Shown here piece by piece: positions 19,402 through 27,219 of a stretch of DNA of 64,000 nucleotides. This DNA is from Pseudohalocynthiibacter aestuariivivens (lineage in GTDB: Bacteria; Pseudomonadota; Alphaproteobacteria; Rhodobacterales; Rhodobacteraceae), in the NCBI RefSeq assembly GCF_011040495.1, contig NZ_CP049037.1, forward strand, positions 3,162,001 through 3,226,000, written 5' to 3'. The notes under the pieces are model-generated. The model had not been told where the DNA came from and ran no database searches. It saw only the letters and a program-made list of their open reading frames with translations. Position numbers and translations under genes: made by a program. The number at the start of each line of letters is the position of its first letter. The first letter of the stretch is position 1.

Positions 19402-19573
19402 CTGGGTGACGCCGTGGCCCGCAGGCAGATGAAGCGGTTCGGGGGACAAGGCGCTTTGGCAGCGTAAGAAATCCACGTCAGGCTGGCGCAAATGGTTCGT
19501 CGACAACTCTGGCCTGTCAACCAACCGGTGGTTTTCTGCCAGCCAGATATTTTGACCGCTTGCATCAGTCGTC

Positions 19574-19590
19574 ATGTTACATGATAACAT
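19574..19590 (+). promoter_or_regulatory. Zur-box palindrome upstream of zur
   Basis: ATGTTA-CATGA-TAACAT, a 6-5-6 perfect inverted repeat 46 bp before the zur start, followed by a second half-match ATGTTATAA at 19595-19603. It resembles the alphaproteobacterial Zur operator (ATGTTATANNATAACAT type). Autoregulation of the zur zinc operon by zinc-loaded Zur is inferred. Confidence 0.7.
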
Positions 19591-19636
19591 TAGTATGTTA
19601 TAAAGTATCAAGAATCGCCCGATGCGAGGAGGTTTG

Positions 19637-20023
19637 ATGAGAAAACAAGGCAAAGAACGGCAGAGGGATATCCTGAAGGTGCTGCGGGATCGTGGACGTC
19701 CGATGTCCGCCTATGAGGTTCTGGATGCGCTAAAGGGCAAGGAGACCAAGCTGGCGCCGCCGACGATCTATCGCGCTTTGTCCGCGCTGACAGGCACCGG
19801 AGCCGCGCACAAGTTAGAGTCGATGAACGCTTTCGTCTCGTGCCAATGCGACCATGCGGATCACACGCCGGTCCTGGCCATCTGTGACGACTGTGGCGCG
19901 GTGGAGGAGCACGCCGATCATGCGGTAACGGAGCGCCTGACCCAGATCACGGCGGCGACCGGCTTTGATGCTCGGCGTCATGTGGTCGAGGTGCACGGAC
20001 TTTGCGGGGCTTGCGCAGCCTGA
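19637..20023 (+). CDS. zur: Zinc uptake regulator Zur (Fur family)
   Basis: 128-residue Fur-family repressor. An N-terminal winged helix (YEVLDALKGKETKLAPPTIYRALSAL) precedes the metal domain. Two CxxC pairs for structural zinc are present (C83/C86 and C123/C126), and a further cluster C69, C71, H73, H76 fits a regulatory zinc site. The Fur-specific HHHDH motif is absent, and the zinc genes downstream support Zur. GGAGGT 4 bases before the ATG at 19637 decides this start over the ATG at 19622. Confidence 0.9.
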   Translation: MRKQGKERQRDILKVLRDRGRPMSAYEVLDALKGKETKLAPPTIYRALSALTGTGAAHKLESMNAFVSCQCDHADHTPVLAICDDCGAVEEHADHAVTERLTQITAATGFDARRHVVEVHGLCGACAA

Positions 20024-20092
20024 CCTGACCGAAAGTTAAGTAAAGCGAAACAACCCGGCGCGATGCGCGCCCGGGAACGGAGAACTCGTGCC

Positions 20093-20284
20093 ATGTCGGA
20101 CGTCGCCGGTATCAAAGGAAGATTAGTGAACCTCAGCACCGCGTCGCAATTCCGCCGGGCCAGTCGGTCGGTCGTGGGGGGCGGCGATGACAAGCCGCGC
20201 GACCGCACCTCACCCGTCGCGGTGTCCCATCAGCCGTCGCTGTTCCCCGATTTCGTGTCGCCATTCGAAAAGGACGGGGGATGA
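20093..20284 (+). CDS. Possible small protein in the zur operon
   Basis: 63-residue frame (MSDVAGIKGRLVNL...), basic in the middle, ending in LFPDFVSPFEKDGG. It has GGAG about 10 bases before the ATG and its stop overlaps the start of the COG0523 gene (ATGA), as in translational coupling. A GC-rich hairpin (CCCGGCGCG / CGCGCCCGGG) lies at about 20055-20074 between zur and it. I recognise no family; it may be real or a leader frame. Confidence 0.4.
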   Translation: MSDVAGIKGRLVNLSTASQFRRASRSVVGGGDDKPRDRTSPVAVSHQPSLFPDFVSPFEKDGG

Positions 20285-21372
20285 CTGACGCACGCCTTCC
20301 TGCGACGCTGTTGACTGGCTTTCTTGGTGCTGGAAAGACGACGTTGTTGAATGCCATGCTTGCAGATAGCTCGGCTGGCCGGATCGCCATCATCGTGAAT
20401 GAGTTCGGCGAGGCCGGGTTGGATCACGACCTGATCGAGGCTGTGCGCGAAGATGTCGTGCTGATGCAGTCGGGATGTTTATGCTGCTCGATCCGGGGCG
20501 ACTTGTCACGGACCATCGCCGGGTTGTTAGAGAGAAAGAGCAAGGGCGAAATCGCATTTGACCGCTTGGTAATCGAAACGACTGGTCTGGCCGACCCGGG
20601 GCCGATCCTCCAGACGCTTGTGATCGATACTGTGCTGTCGCGGACCGTGCGGATGGATGGGTTGATCACCGTTACTGACGCCGCCAACGGCCCTGCCACG
20701 CTGGATGCCCAGTTCGAAGCGGTCTCGCAGGTCGCGATGGCTGACCTGATCGTGCTGAGCAAGACTGATCTCATGTCGCCCGATGAGGTCGAGGGGTTTA
20801 AGGCTCGCCTGCATCATCTGAATCCGGGAGTACCGATCCTGAAAGCCGTGCGGGGTGAGGGCATCGCAGCCCGCCTTTGGGGTTTGGCCGGGACCAGAAC
20901 TGATGTCGCGCCAGCCAGAGCGATGGCATGGGCCAAGGGTCCGGCGCCGTCTGTCGATCCGTTGATGAACCTATCTGGCCTGTCTCCGGCAACGCCCACG
21001 CCATTGCGATCGGCGCACCATGACGCCCGCATCGGATCGGCCTCGATCGTTCTGGATGATCCCATCCCGGACGAGGTGTTTGATATCTGGCTCGATACCC
21101 TCATCACACTCCGAGGCCCTGACATTCTGCGGGTAAAGGGGATCGTCTTTCTGACGGATATGGAAAAACCCTTCGTCTTTCACGGTGTTCAGCATATTTT
21201 TGAACGCCCCGTGCCGCTGTCCAACTGGTCTGGCGACGACAGGCGTTCGCGTATCGTTGTCATCGCCCGCGACATGTCCCGACCCGAAATCCAAACCAGC
21301 CTCGACATGCTTCGCGCCCGCATGTCCAGCGGCCGCCTTCGCCAATCAGAACAGAAGGACGCAAGCGCATGA
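20281..21372 (+). CDS. COG0523 (CobW/ZNG1-type) zinc metallochaperone GTPase
   Basis: 363-residue G3E GTPase. The P-loop is GFLGAGKTT (13-21), the COG0523 metal motif GCLCC has C66, C68 and C69, the ETTGLADP switch and SKTD base-recognition motif follow, then the CobW C-terminal domain. Members in Zur regulons deliver zinc to client proteins during zinc limitation; location after zur supports that over a cobalamin role. No cobalamin genes are nearby. Confidence 0.9.
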   Translation: MTDARLPATLLTGFLGAGKTTLLNAMLADSSAGRIAIIVNEFGEAGLDHDLIEAVREDVVLMQSGCLCCSIRGDLSRTIAGLLERKSKGEIAFDRLVIETTGLADPGPILQTLVIDTVLSRTVRMDGLITVTDAANGPATLDAQFEAVSQVAMADLIVLSKTDLMSPDEVEGFKARLHHLNPGVPILKAVRGEGIAARLWGLAGTRTDVAPARAMAWAKGPAPSVDPLMNLSGLSPATPTPLRSAHHDARIGSASIVLDDPIPDEVFDIWLDTLITLRGPDILRVKGIVFLTDMEKPFVFHGVQHIFERPVPLSNWSGDDRRSRIVVIARDMSRPEIQTSLDMLRARMSSGRLRQSEQKDASA

Positions 21373-21431
21373 CCGACACACGGCTTCCGGTCACCGTCCT
21401 CCCCCTGACTGGTGTCGGGGCGTTGCAATAA
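21369..21431 (+). pseudogene. Possible remnant of a second COG0523 gene
   Basis: A 20-codon frame whose ATG overlaps the COG0523 stop. It reads MTDTRLPVTVL, nearly the N-terminus of the gene just upstream (MTDARLPATLL), but then breaks into PLTGVGALQ and stops where the P-loop should begin. This suggests a duplicated COG0523 gene deleted down to its first codons. Chance resemblance or a real short leader peptide cannot be excluded. Confidence 0.45.
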
Positions 21432-21472
21432 TTCGCCTACCTCTGCATTAACCCCAACTGAAAGGACCTAAC

Positions 21473-22042
21473 ATGAAACCCTTCCTTCTGGCCCTTGCTG
21501 CCGTCTCTTTTTCCGCTTCGGTATCGGCGCAGGAAACACGTGAAATGGATGCGCATGTGCATGGTGTTTCGGCGGTCGAAATCGCGATCGAACATGGTAA
21601 GGTCGAGATCAATCTGCTGTCGCCCGGTATGGACATTGTCGGTTTCGAATATGCGGCAAGTTCGGCCGAAGATAAGAACACAGTCGAGGCAGCCATCCGA
21701 ACCATGCTCATGCCTGAAAACATCGTGAGCCTGCCGGAAGCTGCGGGATGTCGGCTGACCGAAGTTCTGGTGCATCTTCATTCGGGAGATCACGCGCATG
21801 AGGATGGGCATGAAGACGAGCACGGGGACGAGCATGACGACGAGCACGATGATGCCAAGCACAGCGAATTCCACGCCACCTATGCCTATGCCTGCGACGA
21901 CGAAGATGCACTGGCTACCGTCAGCTTCCCGTTTTTTGAGAATTTCGCCAATGCGCGGGAAGTTGAGGTGCAATACGTTACCGAAACCGGCGCTGGCACG
22001 GCGGAACTGACCCCCAAAGCCCCCGAGCTGACATTGGAGTAA
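21473..22042 (+). CDS. Histidine-rich periplasmic DUF2796 protein
   Basis: 189 residues with a cleavable signal peptide (MKPFLLALAAVSFSASVSAQ). The mature protein begins with HVHG-type metal ligands and has a His/Asp/Glu-rich loop at about 101-134 with some eleven histidines, consistent with periplasmic zinc binding. It matches DUF2796 and the first gene of the zinc-responsive PA4063-PA4066 operon of Pseudomonas aeruginosa, as I recall it. AAAGGA precedes the start. The ABC ATPase gene starts 2 bp after its stop. Confidence 0.85.
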   Translation: MKPFLLALAAVSFSASVSAQETREMDAHVHGVSAVEIAIEHGKVEINLLSPGMDIVGFEYAASSAEDKNTVEAAIRTMLMPENIVSLPEAAGCRLTEVLVHLHSGDHAHEDGHEDEHGDEHDDEHDDAKHSEFHATYAYACDDEDALATVSFPFFENFANAREVEVQYVTETGAGTAELTPKAPELTLE

Positions 22043-22044
22043 GG

Positions 22045-22734
22045 ATGACAGAGCCGGCACTGATACTGGATAATGTCCGTTTCCGCTGGCCGGGGCAGGC
22101 GTCGTTTGGCCTGTCGGTGTTGGAATTTGCTGTGCAACCGGGCGAAAGCGTGCTGCTGCTGGGCGAAAGCGGATCGGGGAAGTCCACGCTGCTGTCGCTG
22201 ATCTGCGGGATTGTGACGGCGGATGCCGGGCAGGTGACGATCGGGGGAACCGACGTTAGCAGCCTGAACGCCGGGGCGCGGGATCGGCTACGTGCCGAAG
22301 GGATCGGCGTGATCTTTCAACAATTCAACCTGCTGCCCTATGCCAGCGTGTCCGACAATATCCTGTTGCCGCTGTGTTTCGCCCCTGAACGGCGCAAACG
22401 CGCGGCGGTGAACGAGGCGGCGGTGCTGTGTACCGCTTTGGGGCTGCCCAAGGATATTCTGACGGCCAGTGCCGGACGGCTTTCGGTCGGCCAGCAACAG
22501 AGGGTTGCGGTGGCTCGCGCGTTGATCGGTCAGCCTCCGCTGATCGTGGCGGATGAGCCGACTTCGGCGCTGGATGCCGCCACGCAGGACACGTTCCTGA
22601 GGCTGCTGTTTGACCGGATCGCGGCAACGCGGTCGTCGTTGTTGATGGTCAGTCACGACGAACGGTTGGGAGAACGCTTTGACAGGGTCGTGCGGCTGAC
22701 AGACATCGCACAGATTGAAAGGCACGCAGCATGA
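22045..22734 (+). CDS. ABC transporter ATPase (MacB/LolD type) of the zinc operon
   Basis: 229-residue nucleotide-binding subunit. Walker A is GESGSGKST (40-48), the Q-loop is FQQFNLLPY, the signature LSVGQQQR, and Walker B LIVADEPTSALD with a SHDE switch. It belongs with LolD/MacB/FtsE-type ATPases. The stop overlaps the start of the FtsX-like permease, so the two form one complex. Zinc transport or periplasmic mechanotransmission are both possible. Confidence 0.92.
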   Translation: MTEPALILDNVRFRWPGQASFGLSVLEFAVQPGESVLLLGESGSGKSTLLSLICGIVTADAGQVTIGGTDVSSLNAGARDRLRAEGIGVIFQQFNLLPYASVSDNILLPLCFAPERRKRAAVNEAAVLCTALGLPKDILTASAGRLSVGQQQRVAVARALIGQPPLIVADEPTSALDAATQDTFLRLLFDRIAATRSSLLMVSHDERLGERFDRVVRLTDIAQIERHAA

Positions 22735-23981
22735 TCCTACGGCTTGCCTTTGGCTCGCTCTTGGCGCGTGCCCTGACCGTTGGAATGACGATCCTTGCCA
22801 TTGCGCTGTCGGTCGCCCTGTTTCTGGGCGTAGAAAAGGTACGTATCGGCGCGCGCGCGAGTTTCGCGGATACGATATCGGGGACCGATCTGATCGTTGG
22901 CGCGCGGTCGGGGTCCGTGCAACTGTTGCTCTATTCAGTGTTTCGGATTGGCAATGCCACGAACAATGTAACGTGGGAAAGCTATCAGGACATCGCAAAC
23001 CAGAAGGAGGTCGACTGGATCGTACCGATCTCCCTGGGGGACAGTCATCGACAGTTCCGGGTGATGGGTACGACAGACGCCTTTTTCAAACATTACAAAT
23101 ATCGCGGCGACCGGTCGCTTGAGATGGCCGAGGGCCGCGGGCTCGACGATCTTTATGATGCGGTGATCGGGGCCGAGGTCGCCGCGACACTGGGCTACAG
23201 CGTCGACGATCCTATCGTCGTGTCGCACGGGCTGGCGTCATTTACCGACCATGACGATCAGCCCTTTCGTGTGGCTGGTATTGTGGCCCGCACGGGTACC
23301 CCGGTGGACCGCACGGTTATTGTCAGTCTTGAGGCGATCGAGGCGATCCATGTTGACTGGCAGTCAGGCGCACATGTCCCCGGTCAGTCAACGCCGGTCG
23401 AACGCATCCGACAGATGGACCTGACCCCGGGGGGCATCACCGCCGCGCTGGTCGGCGTCCATTCCCGTCTCCAGGTCTTTGGCTTGCAACGTCGGATCAA
23501 TGAATATCCAGAGGAGCCGCTTTTGGCGATCCTTCCCGGCGTGGCGCTTCAGGAACTATGGCAGATCGTCGGTGTCGCCGAGACCGCGCTTACGGCGGTG
23601 TCGGCCATGGTGGTAGTGACGGCGCTGCTGGGGATGATGGCGATGATTTTCGCGTCCTTGAACGAACGTCGCCGCGAGATGGCGATCTGGCGGGCCATGG
23701 GCGCGCGGCCTGCGACAATTCTGGGGTTGCTGGTTCTGGAGGCCGCGCTGATGGCAGCCATTGGTGCTGCATTGGGCCTCGCGCTGCTCTATATCGGGTT
23801 GGCCGTCGCACAGCCACTGGTGGACAGTGCCTATGGCCTCTGGCTGCCGATCGATCCACCGACAGCGCGGGAAGTGGCCGTGCTCGCGGGTGTGATCGTT
23901 GCGGCAGGAATTGCCAGTCTGGTGCCGGCCCTGAGGGCCTACCGCCTGTCTCTGGCCGATGGTATGATGGTGAGAATATGA
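22731..23981 (+). CDS. FtsX/MacB-type ABC permease of the zinc operon
   Basis: 416 residues. An N-terminal membrane segment (residues 13-30), a large periplasmic domain (about 35-270), then three hydrophobic segments of the FtsX domain, including the NERRREMAIWRAMGARPATI coupling motif. This 4-TM layout resembles MacB/LolC proteins that work on periplasmic or lipid-linked substrates rather than classic metal permeases. It overlaps the ATPase gene by 4 bp and the DUF3299 gene by 4 bp. Confidence 0.9.
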   Translation: MILRLAFGSLLARALTVGMTILAIALSVALFLGVEKVRIGARASFADTISGTDLIVGARSGSVQLLLYSVFRIGNATNNVTWESYQDIANQKEVDWIVPISLGDSHRQFRVMGTTDAFFKHYKYRGDRSLEMAEGRGLDDLYDAVIGAEVAATLGYSVDDPIVVSHGLASFTDHDDQPFRVAGIVARTGTPVDRTVIVSLEAIEAIHVDWQSGAHVPGQSTPVERIRQMDLTPGGITAALVGVHSRLQVFGLQRRINEYPEEPLLAILPGVALQELWQIVGVAETALTAVSAMVVVTALLGMMAMIFASLNERRREMAIWRAMGARPATILGLLVLEAALMAAIGAALGLALLYIGLAVAQPLVDSAYGLWLPIDPPTAREVAVLAGVIVAAGIASLVPALRAYRLSLADGMMVRI

Positions 23982-24487
23982 GAGACTTGCACCCTTCAAG
24001 ACGGATGTTCCTTGGCATCCTTTCGGCGACGTTCCTTCCGGGGCGGGCCTTTGCGAATCCATTCCGTGAGATCACTTGGGAAGACCTGATCCCCCAAGGT
24101 GTGCCTTATGGCGAGATCATCGGGGAAGGTCAGTTTGACGAGGCTAACGACACTTGGTTGCCGGAGTTTGACGAAAACGCGAAGCTGGTGAACACTGGCC
24201 TCGATGGCAAGCCGGTGAAGCTGCCGGGTTACATCATCCCATTTGACATGGATTCCGACGGAGTGACGAGCTTCATGCTGGCGCCCTATGTCGGCGCCTG
24301 TATCCATACGCCTCCGCCGCCGCCGAACCAGTTGGTGTTCGTGACGACACAAACGCCATGGCCGAGCGATTCGATGTGGGATGCGGTCTGGGTCTCGGGT
24401 CGCTTGTCAGCCAAGGCCATGTCAACGCAGATCGCAGATGTTGGTTATCAGATCGAGGCAGACAAGATCGAACTTTACGAATGGTAA
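23978..24487 (+). CDS. Tat-exported DUF3299 protein, copy 1
   Basis: 169 residues with a twin-arginine signal (SRRMFLGILSATFLPGRAFA). The mature part has the DUF3299 pattern: ITWEDLIP at the N-terminus, KLPGYIIPFD, then APYVGACIHTPPPPPNQLVFV with Cys and His that could bind metal, and ADVGYQIEADKI near the end. It starts inside the permease stop codon. The family is the last gene of PA4063-4066-like zinc operons; biochemical function unknown. Tat export suggests folding with a cofactor in the cytosol. Confidence 0.85.
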   Translation: MRDLHPSRRMFLGILSATFLPGRAFANPFREITWEDLIPQGVPYGEIIGEGQFDEANDTWLPEFDENAKLVNTGLDGKPVKLPGYIIPFDMDSDGVTSFMLAPYVGACIHTPPPPPNQLVFVTTQTPWPSDSMWDAVWVSGRLSAKAMSTQIADVGYQIEADKIELYEW

Positions 24488-24987
24488 GCGCAATGCCGTC
24501 CCGCCGAGAGGTCCTGCTCGGGCTGTCGATGCTGACGGTCGCCGGTCGCAGCGTTGCCGAATCGGTTATTGAGCTGGCATGGAGAGATCTCCTGCCCGAG
24601 GACGACCATTCCCTCCCCGGCAATTTGCAGGGGATCGTCCGGCATGACGAAAGCAGCATGGCATCCCGACAACCCATGTCGACCGGAATTCGAACTGACT
24701 GGAACGGGCATATTGTACGCCTTGCCGGATTTATCGTGCCAATCGACCATCGCGGCACCGGTGTCACGGCGTTTATTCTTGTTCCCTACGTCGGGGCCTG
24801 CGTTCATGTTCCCCCGCCGCCGTCCAATCAACTGGTCTTTGTGACCACCGAGGTCCCTTACGAAAGCTCCGGTATGTTCGAAGCTGTGGCCGTTACCGGA
24901 ATGTTCGGCACGGCATCGACGTCGACACAACTGGCAGATATCGGATATGCCTTGTCAGCAGACGAGATCCGATCGTACCGGAGATAG
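24481..24987 (+). CDS. Tat-exported DUF3299 protein, copy 2
   Basis: 168 residues, a tandem paralogue of the preceding protein: SRREVLLGLSMLTVAGRSVA Tat signal, WRDLLPED, VRLAGFIVPID, VPYVGACVHVPPPPSNQLVFV and ADIGYALSADEI. The conserved Cys-x-His before the proline run is kept. The start overlaps the copy 1 stop; the ATG at 24493 is an alternative that still includes the Tat motif. Last gene of the operon. Confidence 0.83.
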   Translation: MVSAMPSRREVLLGLSMLTVAGRSVAESVIELAWRDLLPEDDHSLPGNLQGIVRHDESSMASRQPMSTGIRTDWNGHIVRLAGFIVPIDHRGTGVTAFILVPYVGACVHVPPPPSNQLVFVTTEVPYESSGMFEAVAVTGMFGTASTSTQLADIGYALSADEIRSYRR

Positions 24988-25067
24988 ACGCCCCGGTAGC
25001 AGCCTAGCTCAAGGGGGGCTTACTGTGATGTCGGGGATGAACCGTGCCAGTCTGCGCGAACCATCCG

Positions 25068-25730
25068 TTACCCCGACCCATTGTTCGAGCTCATCATCGC
25101 CCGCAACGTGGCCCCTTCGCCGGTGAAATGTTCGCCTGTGTGTTCCAGCGCCTCGATCCGGTCCAACCGGAAGGCACGGAAGTCGCTGCGCAGGGCGCAC
25201 CAACCTGACAGCACGGCGACCTCGACATAATATGTCAGCACCAACGGCTTGACCTCTCGCAGTGTGGTGTCGCCTGCCAGCGACAGGTAGGTGAGGCGCA
25301 GCACCGCCTCATCGCGGATGGCGCTGCGCAACTGGCTGCCGATCTGTGGCGCATCGAACGCGATGCCCCAATCCGAGACACCAAGCCCGCCGGGGACGGT
25401 TTGGCCGGTCTCGACCTTGGCCAACACCCGGCGCGCGGCGCGTTGCAATTCGGCGTCGCCGGTCCGCGCCAGCAACGACATGCCGACGATCAGTGCTTCT
25501 TGCTCGGCTGCGTCGAAATTAAGCGGGGGCAGGTCGTATCCCGGACGCAGGATGTACCCCACACCCGCCGCACCGTCGATCGGCACGCGCAACGATTGCA
25601 AATGCGCGATGTAGCGGTAAACCGTTCGGTCCGACACTTCGATGGATTGTGCGATCTGTCGTGCCGTCACCGGCCCGCGGGCCTGCCTGAGCAGATCAAT
25701 CACCTCAAAGAGCCGGTCCGTGCGCAGCAT
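25068..25730 (-). CDS. YafY-type HTH-WYL transcriptional regulator
   Basis: 220 residues. An N-terminal HTH_11 (MLRTDRLFEVIDLLRQARGPVTARQIAQSIEVSDRTVYRY) is followed by a WYL-type domain in which YLSLAGDTTLREVKPLVLTYY and the DRIEALEHTGEHF C-terminus are seen. WYL regulators sense small ligands or nucleic acids. AAAGGA precedes the ATG at 25730. It is divergent from the DMT exporter over about 100 bp and is the obvious candidate to control it. Confidence 0.88.
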   Translation of the reverse strand: MLRTDRLFEVIDLLRQARGPVTARQIAQSIEVSDRTVYRYIAHLQSLRVPIDGAAGVGYILRPGYDLPPLNFDAAEQEALIVGMSLLARTGDAELQRAARRVLAKVETGQTVPGGLGVSDWGIAFDAPQIGSQLRSAIRDEAVLRLTYLSLAGDTTLREVKPLVLTYYVEVAVLSGWCALRSDFRAFRLDRIEALEHTGEHFTGEGATLRAMMSSNNGSG

Positions 25731-25832
25731 GGCTGTTCCTTTCGCTTTCACGCTATACCGCAACACCCCTGACAGCTAGATGTCAGGAGCGGGGCGCTAA
25801 TCCTCGGGCTGACCGATTTGAGGAGTGATGCC

Positions 25833-26714
25833 ATGACCGCCACGACTGATACTGCCCGCCACGCGGGAATTGCATTGATGCTTGGCTCTGCCATGCTGTT
25901 CAGTACGGCGGGGTTGTTTACCAAGGGTGTCGAGGCCAGCGCGTGGCAGGTGATTTTCTGGCGCGGTGTGTTCAGTGCAGTCCTGACATTCGGGGCGATT
26001 GCCCTGCGCGGGCATTGGCGGCGCGAAGTGATGCAGATGGGTTGGCGCGGGCTGCTGATAGCCGCGATCGGAGCCACGGCAACAGCAGCGTTCCTGAGTG
26101 CGTTCAAAATGACCAGTGTGGCCAACGTGGCACTGATCTATAGCGCCTCGCCGCTGGTGGCGGCGGTTCTGGCATGGTGGGTGATCCGCGAGGCACCGGG
26201 GCGGATGATGGTGCTGGGCGCTGCCATCGGCATGGTCGGGATCGCAGTGATCATGGGCGGCGGTGTGGGCCACGGACATCTGGCGGGCGATCTTCTGGCG
26301 CTGACGATGGCGCTGGGCCTGGCCCTGTTGTTTGTGCTTTACCGGGTGTGGCCGGATGTGCCCGCCGCAGGCCCCACCGCGCTGTCGTCGGTGTTGTTGC
26401 TGCCGGTGGCCGGGCTAATGGCACCACCGTTGGAGGTGAGCAGCGCAGAGATTGGCATTCTGGCATGTTTCGGACTTGTTTTCGCGCTGGCATCGGTGAT
26501 GATGCTGAACGCCGCCAAGCGGTTGCCCTCGGGGCAGGCCGGATTGCTGAGCACAGCCGAAACCCCCTTCGCCATTCTGCTGGCGTGGCTCATCCTGTCG
26601 GAGGTTCCCGTCGTGGCCACATGGATAGGGGGGGCGCTGGTGATGGGGGGCGTGATCCTCGGTGGGCTCGCTCGGGCATCAGATCAGCCCGGCAGCGTTC
26701 CCTCAACCACGTAG
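25833..26714 (+). CDS. DMT-superfamily (EamA) exporter
   Basis: 293 residues, ten hydrophobic segments in two EamA repeats; WQVIFWRGVFSAVL and the SVANVALIYSASPLVAAVLAW segment are typical. GAGGAG stands 8 bases before the ATG at 25833, so the TTG-initiated longer form is not used. It is divergent from the WYL regulator and its 3' end overlaps the convergent YtoQ gene by 31 bp. Substrate unknown. Confidence 0.88.
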   Translation: MTATTDTARHAGIALMLGSAMLFSTAGLFTKGVEASAWQVIFWRGVFSAVLTFGAIALRGHWRREVMQMGWRGLLIAAIGATATAAFLSAFKMTSVANVALIYSASPLVAAVLAWWVIREAPGRMMVLGAAIGMVGIAVIMGGGVGHGHLAGDLLALTMALGLALLFVLYRVWPDVPAAGPTALSSVLLLPVAGLMAPPLEVSSAEIGILACFGLVFALASVMMLNAAKRLPSGQAGLLSTAETPFAILLAWLILSEVPVVATWIGGALVMGGVILGGLARASDQPGSVPSTT

Positions 26715-27130
26715 CGCAGGATCGCGACCACCTGATCGGGGGTGCGGGCCACCGCGAGGGCGGCGGCGTTCACTTCCTTGAGCGCATGGTCATGCTCGGC
26801 TGGTTGCAGGATGATCAGCGACTTGCCCAAAGCCGCAGCATAGCCCGCGTCAAACGCCGCGTTCCATTGCTTGTACTTGTCACCGAAGCGGACAACGACG
26901 ACATCAGCCTCTTCGATCCCCTTGCGGGTGCGGATGGCGTTGACCATCGCGCCCTTGTGGTCGTGCCAGTACTTGTCGTCCTCTGCGCCGAGAATGTTCA
27001 CGCCGCAATCATCACTCGCGCCGTGGTCGGTGACAGGCGCGTTGAACACGATGCCCATTCCGTCGGCCCCTTGGGCGATTTCGTCGCGCCAGTCGGTGTG
27101 GATTTCGCCGGACAGATAAACGCTGAGCAT
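26684..27130 (-). CDS. YtoQ-family protein
   Basis: 148 residues. MLSVYLSGEIHTDWRDEI at the N-terminus, DHGASDDCG, and FGDKYKQWNAAFDAGYAAALGKSLIIL match the YtoQ family, which has a nucleoside 2-deoxyribosyltransferase-like fold but no established activity. It is a single-domain cytosolic protein. A REP-like inverted repeat lies directly upstream. Confidence 0.85.
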   Translation of the reverse strand: MLSVYLSGEIHTDWRDEIAQGADGMGIVFNAPVTDHGASDDCGVNILGAEDDKYWHDHKGAMVNAIRTRKGIEEADVVVVRFGDKYKQWNAAFDAGYAAALGKSLIILQPAEHDHALKEVNAAALAVARTPDQVVAILRYVVEGTLPG

Positions 27131-27157
27131 AGTGGGCTTCCTTTTGATGAGGTGAGG

Positions 27158-27213
27158 GCCGGGCTGAAGCCCGGCCTACATGGCGGGTGGCGTAGGCCGG
27201 GCTTCAGCCCGGC
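27158..27213. repeat. REP/BIME-like inverted palindrome pair
   Basis: Copy 1 (27158-27179) reads GCCGGGCTGAAGCCCGGC plus CTAC; copy 2 (27192-27213) is its exact 22-base reverse complement. Each copy is also a hairpin. Variants occur at 40472-40558 and possibly 48009-48029, so this is a dispersed intergenic family. It lies between YtoQ and pheT. Confidence 0.8.
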
Positions 27214-27219
27214 GCAGGT

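Noticed and set aside
27158..27213. Inverted repeat as terminal repeats of an insertion sequence
   Set aside because: Only 12 bp between the arms, no transposase and no target duplication; fits a REP pair instead.
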